Positions 59,837 through 64,000 of a DNA stretch of 64,000 nucleotides are shown here, one piece after another; position 1 is the first letter of the stretch, and every line of letters begins with the position of its first letter. Position numbers and translations under genes: made by a program. The stretch comes from an uncultured Eggerthellaceae bacterium. GTDB lineage: Bacteria; Actinomycetota; Coriobacteriia; Coriobacteriales; Eggerthellaceae. The stretch lies in NCBI GenBank assembly GCA_958454405.1, contig CAUEBO010000005.1, positions 1 through 64,000 of the forward strand, written 5' to 3'. Under the pieces are notes generated by a model that saw only the letters and a list, made by a program, of their open reading frames with translations, was not told where the DNA came from and searched no databases.

Positions 59837-60345
59837 CCCCGCTCCTCCTCTTGCACCGTTATCGTTACTGCAGCGGTCATGCTGCTCACCTCGTTCTTGT
59901 CCTCCATCAGCGCCACCCGCACGGTGGCTTCATGCTGGCCGACATCCAGCGCGCGCGACAGGTTCACCGTTTCCAGGTAACGACCCGGCTCCACCACCCC
60001 GGTGGAGGCCACCGTCTCGCCCGTGTCGTCCAGCGTCACGTCCAGCCGCGCCGCGTACCCGTTCTCCTGAGGGTTCTCGAACGCCAGCGGAACCTCCGTG
60101 CTGCCCGCCTGCACCACGGGCCCCTGGTTCAGCACCAGCCGGTACGAACCGGGCGCCACGTCGGCGGGCTGCGCTTTCAGCGTGCCTGCCCGCGCGTTCG
60201 GGTCGGGTGCCAGCGGGTCGAACGGCCGGCCGAACAGCCACCAGGCCGCCAGCGCCAGCAACACCAGCGCCAGCGCCCCCGCCGCCACGACGATGCGGCG
60301 CTTGTCGGGCCCATGCGGGCGCTCGTCTATGCGCGCGTGCTTCAC
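59833..60345 (-). CDS. Single-pass membrane protein with DDTGE extracellular domain (3)
   Basis: The 170-residue protein has a basic start (KHARIDERPHGPDKRR), one TM helix (IVVAAGALALVLLALAAWWLF), then NPQENGYAARLDVTLDDTGE, TVASTGVVEPGRYLETVNL and DVGQHEATVRVALM. It is the third paralog of the set. I start at GTG 60345, which overlaps the stop of the GLUG-repeat gene as GTGA, behind GGAGG; the longer upstream frame is unconserved. Confidence 0.76.
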   Translation of the reverse strand: MKHARIDERPHGPDKRRIVVAAGALALVLLALAAWWLFGRPFDPLAPDPNARAGTLKAQPADVAPGSYRLVLNQGPVVQAGSTEVPLAFENPQENGYAARLDVTLDDTGETVASTGVVEPGRYLETVNLSRALDVGQHEATVRVALMEDKNEVSSMTAAVTITVQEEERG

Positions 60346-63300
60346 TTCGACGCCGCCTCCCCGATGGAGGCCGGCGTGTCGGGAAGCACGTCCTTCGTGG
60401 CCGGGACGAAGCGGTAGCTGGCCGCGTAGCCGTACACCGCGTCGTCGCCAATCCACGTGCCGGTGTAGTCCAGGAACCAGCGGAAGCCCACCTGGCGCGG
60501 AACGGTCGCCGTGCCGCCGGCCAGCGTCATGGCCAAAGGCAGGGTGCCCGGGGCGTCGCCGGCGATGGCGCCTGTGTACAGAGCCTTTTCCAGCGTGGCC
60601 AGCCCACTCGTTTCAGTCCCCTTCACGCCCAGTTTGGCATTGGGGTTCGCCGCATCCACGATGGAGCGGTTGTTGGCCGTCAGAGTGGCCGCGCCGCCCT
60701 TGGTGGGCAGCACCGTGTTCACCTTGAGGGCCGCGCCGTCGCTGCCAATCTGCGTTTCCGTCACCGTTTCCGTGGCCAGCGCGCTCACGGAGGTCACGCT
60801 GCCCTGCACGGGCGCCTCGGTTTTGTTCTGCACCACGGAGTCGCCCTTGGCCGTGGCGGCGGTGGTGCCCGTGTGCAGCTTCGCATCGGGCGTGATGCTG
60901 CCCAGGTTGGCCTCCACTGGCACGGTCACGTCCAGCGTGCGCGCCGTGACACCAGAGATGGTGACCGTCTGTTGACGCACGGTGCCCAAGTTATCCGTCA
61001 GCAGGAACTCGACCGTGCGCGGCTTCGTCTCGCTGTAGGCCGCGGCCGCGCGCACCCGGAAGCCGCCCATAGCGCCCATGTCGGGGTTGGTGTAGCCGTT
61101 ATGCCCGGACAGATCGCTTTCCGCGCCGCCGGTCTGCGTCGTCGTGACGAACAGGCCCAGCTTCTTGTCGGCGCTGGCGTCCTTGTCGGAGCCGCCCGCC
61201 CATAGCGCGTAGTTGTCGGCCACGCTCGACGCCGACACCAATTCCCACGTGGGGGTTTTCAGCGGGTTCGCGGCGGTGCCGCTGCCGTCGTACAGCCGCG
61301 ACGGACGCAGCAGGTTCATTTTCGTGAGGACAACCGAGCTCGCGCCCACGTCCGACAACCCCGACGTGGCGGCCGAGCCCGTGGAGGGGCTCACCGTAGC
61401 CGTGCCGGTTTCCACCACGCTGCCGGTCTCGAAGTCGGGATAGCCGTCGTTGCGCTTGTCGGGCGCCACGATCCACACGGCGGCCGAGCCCGTGCGCTCG
61501 CCGGAGTCCAGCGTGTTCAGCACGTCCACCACGTTCGTGCCGCCCAGGCCCGCCGTCGGCGCGCCCTCGGCCTTCATGTCCACACGCCCCTTCAGCTGGA
61601 CGTCAGAGAGCTCCGCGACGTCGCGCGTGTCGATGTTGCCGGCGGCCTCCGCGTCGAGGGACGTCGCCCCCTTCAGCCAGAAGCACCGCGAGATGAGGCT
61701 GTCGTCGACGTACGAGCCGCTGGCGAAGCCCAGCAGTCCGCTCACCCAGGTCAAGCCGTCCGTGCCCGTAACGGAAGCACGCGAGTACGAGTTCGACAAT
61801 GTGAACTTCCCGCCTGCGTAACCGGCGATGCCGCCGACGAAAAGCTCGGCCGACACCGTGCCCGCCGCCGAGCAGTCCTGCATCTTGACGTCGGTGGTGT
61901 CATGGGACAGGCCCAGCATGCCGCCAGCCGCACCGCCCGACGCAGTATCCTGCACGGTGCCTCGGTATGCGCACCGCTCGATGGAAACCGCCGAACCACC
62001 CGATGCGATCCTGCCCACCAGACCGCCGGCCGCGCTGATGTCCTTTGAGCTGGTGGTCGACGTCACCGAGGCCGTGCTGGAGCAGTCCGTCACGGAGCCC
62101 CCCTCAAGGCCTCCGACGATACCTCCGGCGTAGGCGACGCCGGCCGTCTGTCCGTCGGCGTACACCTCGCCCGACGTGCTGCAGCCGGTGAAGGAGCTTC
62201 CTTTCGTATCGCCTGCGATCAGCCCTGCTTGCGCATGGGTTCCCGCCTTCGACACATACGCGGTCACACGGCCATCCACCGCCAAATCTTTGAAGGCGGA
62301 GTCCTGCGCGTAGTTGACGAAGCCCGCAGCTGCATCGCCGTTGCTGATCATGCCGGTGCGCATGTTCTTCACCGCATGGCCGTCCCCGTCGAACGTTCCC
62401 TTGTAGGTGTTGGTGCCCCTGATGCCGATGCTCGACCAAGACAGGGTATCCACATAGTTGGCGCCCGCGCTGGTCTTGCCCGTGAACTGCTTGCCCAAAA
62501 GGTCGATGTCGGCCGTGAGCACAGCGTCTTCCTTGCCGGCAGCCGCGCTCGTCGGCGTGTCATTCACGTAATTGGAGAACCACGCCAGCGCCTCGGGCGT
62601 GCCGATCTTGAACATGTCGGTAGGTATGCCGCTGCCCTTCGGCTTTAAATCGGTGGCGAAGGCTCCAACCCACGAACCCACGTAGCTCCAATTGGTGGGA
62701 TCCTGCATGCGCTCGCCGGAACCCTCGGCGATGAGCACCGGGTAGCCCTTGTTGACCTTGGGGGCGTCTTTCGTGTCGACGTCCTGCTTCCACACGTTGT
62801 TGTTCGCCACCGGCTTGTAGGTGCCGTCGGCGTTGCGCGGGTCGTTCAGCTGGTAGGCACCGCCCCAGCTCTTGAGCTGGGATTCGGTGACCTGGGTGCC
62901 GTGGCTTGTCGCGCACGTGGCAAAGCAGTTGGAGATCGCATCCCCGCTCGACGACTCGTCCAAACCGACGATACCATCCAAGTCGGTGACACTGCTTGCG
63001 CCTGCGAAGTAGCTGTTCTTGAGAACGCCGTCTTCGTTGTGCCCGAGCAGACCACCCACGAATTCGCCAACCGAAGTCGCGTCGACCATGCTCACCAGGC
63101 TGTAGCAGTTCTCGACGGTGCCGTAGTTCCAGCCGATGAGCGATCCCACAGCGTCTGAATTCGACCCCAGGCTCGTCGCACCAGACGCGAGCCCAACGCG
63201 CTTGACTACCGCGGAATCAGAGACTAGGCCGAAGAAGCCGGTGGAATAGGTAGCATTGTGAACCAAGTGCAGGTTCGTGATCATCCGGCCGCATCCGTCA

Positions 63301-64000
63301 AACGTGCCGTCGTACGACACGCCTTCGCCCCAATGGTCTGGATCCACACTCCACTTGCCTACTGGCTCCCAAATCAGGCCGTTCTCGTAGTTGCTGCCCA
63401 TGTCGACGGCGTTGTCGCCGCGGTAGCTCAAGCCCGCCAGGCTGATGGGGGCGGCCAGCTTCACGTGCGAATTCGCGTAGGTGATGGCCGTTTCAGTGGT
63501 GCTGTCCGCCTGGTGCGTCTTGTCGCCGTCGTGGTTGTTCACCTGGTAGGCCCACCAGGCCAGCGCGCGCGGCGTGGAGATGGCGAACGGGTCGTCGGAC
63601 GTGCCCGAGCCCGTCAGCTCGTTTGCAGCGCGCAGCTCCTTCTCGGTCTGCGCCGCGCCCACCTCGGCCCAGCTGGTGACGAGCGCTTGGCCCGTCGTGA
63701 GGTTGGGGTACGCATTGTTCACGTCGGACTTCCAGCCCCACGGCGCCTCCGCGTTGAAGCGCTTCGCGTTCAGCGCGACGGCCAGCATGGCGTTCTGCAT
63801 CTGCTCGGAGGACTTCATGCTGGAGACAGCATCGACCGTCGGCCCCGTCGCTCCCAGTATCTTCGAGGACGAGCCGTCCTGCGTCATACCGTAGCAGTTG
63901 GTCACGCTGCCGCTTCCTCCGCCGGCCACCATGCCGCCGGACGTGTTCACCTTGCCGGCCGCGTAGCAGTTGGACACCGCAACGTTGGAAGCGAGCATCC
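60342..64000 (-). CDS. Large GLUG-repeat surface protein (N terminus beyond the window)
   Basis: At least 1218 residues are visible and the frame runs off the right edge, so the signal peptide is unseen. Repeated GIVGG/GLVGR-type units (AGGIVGGLEGGSVTDCSS, GGLVGRIASGGSAVSIERC, VGGIAGYAGGKFTLSNSYS) match the GLUG motif of large bacterial surface proteins. The last 400 residues are a different beta-rich region. There is no C-terminal anchor helix: it ends LPDTPASIGEAASK. It is the first visible gene of the operon, overlapping the next by 4 bases. Probable role: adhesin, held by partner proteins. Confidence 0.8.
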   Translation of the reverse strand, partial: MLASNVAVSNCYAAGKVNTSGGMVAGGGSGSVTNCYGMTQDGSSSKILGATGPTVDAVSSMKSSEQMQNAMLAVALNAKRFNAEAPWGWKSDVNNAYPNLTTGQALVTSWAEVGAAQTEKELRAANELTGSGTSDDPFAISTPRALAWWAYQVNNHDGDKTHQADSTTETAITYANSHVKLAAPISLAGLSYRGDNAVDMGSNYENGLIWEPVGKWSVDPDHWGEGVSYDGTFDGCGRMITNLHLVHNATYSTGFFGLVSDSAVVKRVGLASGATSLGSNSDAVGSLIGWNYGTVENCYSLVSMVDATSVGEFVGGLLGHNEDGVLKNSYFAGASSVTDLDGIVGLDESSSGDAISNCFATCATSHGTQVTESQLKSWGGAYQLNDPRNADGTYKPVANNNVWKQDVDTKDAPKVNKGYPVLIAEGSGERMQDPTNWSYVGSWVGAFATDLKPKGSGIPTDMFKIGTPEALAWFSNYVNDTPTSAAAGKEDAVLTADIDLLGKQFTGKTSAGANYVDTLSWSSIGIRGTNTYKGTFDGDGHAVKNMRTGMISNGDAAAGFVNYAQDSAFKDLAVDGRVTAYVSKAGTHAQAGLIAGDTKGSSFTGCSTSGEVYADGQTAGVAYAGGIVGGLEGGSVTDCSSTASVTSTTSSKDISAAGGLVGRIASGGSAVSIERCAYRGTVQDTASGGAAGGMLGLSHDTTDVKMQDCSAAGTVSAELFVGGIAGYAGGKFTLSNSYSRASVTGTDGLTWVSGLLGFASGSYVDDSLISRCFWLKGATSLDAEAAGNIDTRDVAELSDVQLKGRVDMKAEGAPTAGLGGTNVVDVLNTLDSGERTGSAAVWIVAPDKRNDGYPDFETGSVVETGTATVSPSTGSAATSGLSDVGASSVVLTKMNLLRPSRLYDGSGTAANPLKTPTWELVSASSVADNYALWAGGSDKDASADKKLGLFVTTTQTGGAESDLSGHNGYTNPDMGAMGGFRVRAAAAYSETKPRTVEFLLTDNLGTVRQQTVTISGVTARTLDVTVPVEANLGSITPDAKLHTGTTAATAKGDSVVQNKTEAPVQGSVTSVSALATETVTETQIGSDGAALKVNTVLPTKGGAATLTANNRSIVDAANPNAKLGVKGTETSGLATLEKALYTGAIAGDAPGTLPLAMTLAGGTATVPRQVGFRWFLDYTGTWIGDDAVYGYAASYRFVPATKDVLPDTPASIGEAASK

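Overview
The window looks like chromosomal DNA from a GC-rich anaerobic Coriobacteriia member, most probably an Eggerthellaceae gut bacterium close to Eggerthella or Gordonibacter. This is inferred from strong G/C third-position bias, a full classical menaquinone pathway, many Tat-exported lipoprotein flavin reductases without fused cytochromes, and many membrane-anchored LuxR-type regulators. No rRNA, tRNA, CRISPR array, integrase or transposase was recognised.

Region 1 (1-18550) is mostly housekeeping: an amidohydrolase, a CNNM/CorC transporter, a xanthine salvage pair (xpt and an NCS2 permease) behind a structured leader, an APC-family amino acid antiporter, the menaquinone genes menF-menD-menH-menB-menE/C on the minus strand, mscL, a TIGR04076-like protein, nhaA, and a small protein resembling the tail of anaerobic ribonucleotide reductase. 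menE and menC are fused into one 975-residue protein, and menD carries an in-frame copy of a repeat.

Region 2 (18767-47908) holds seven pairs, each a Tat lipoprotein FAD-dependent reductase of the fumarate-reductase/flavocytochrome c superfamily next to a polytopic membrane protein with a C-terminal LuxR helix-turn-helix. Five pairs are divergent and two are tandem. By eye none of the reductases keeps the catalytic Arg of fumarate reductase, so they probably serve different electron acceptors, fed by the menaquinol that the region 1 pathway supplies. Interspersed are an ACT-domain protein, folE, a perfect 16-bp parS site, a secreted MsrA-MsrB fusion and exodeoxyribonuclease III; rlmH follows the last pair.

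Region 3 (48818-64000, running off the right edge) is a minus-strand run of eleven genes, many overlapping by 4-11 bases. It encodes a giant beta-helix surface protein (2095 aa), a GLUG-repeat protein (over 1218 aa), four secreted or anchored beta-rich proteins, three paralogous single-pass membrane proteins with a shared extracellular domain, and two paralogous small winged-helix regulators. It looks like one cell-surface structure operon that I cannot match to a named system. It is the best candidate here for an undescribed system.

Non-coding structure of note: a related pair of 140-174 bp inverted-repeat elements between convergent genes, an 87-bp hairpin repeat behind two reductase genes, candidate operators near the reductase/regulator pairs, and the xpt leader with its own terminator.
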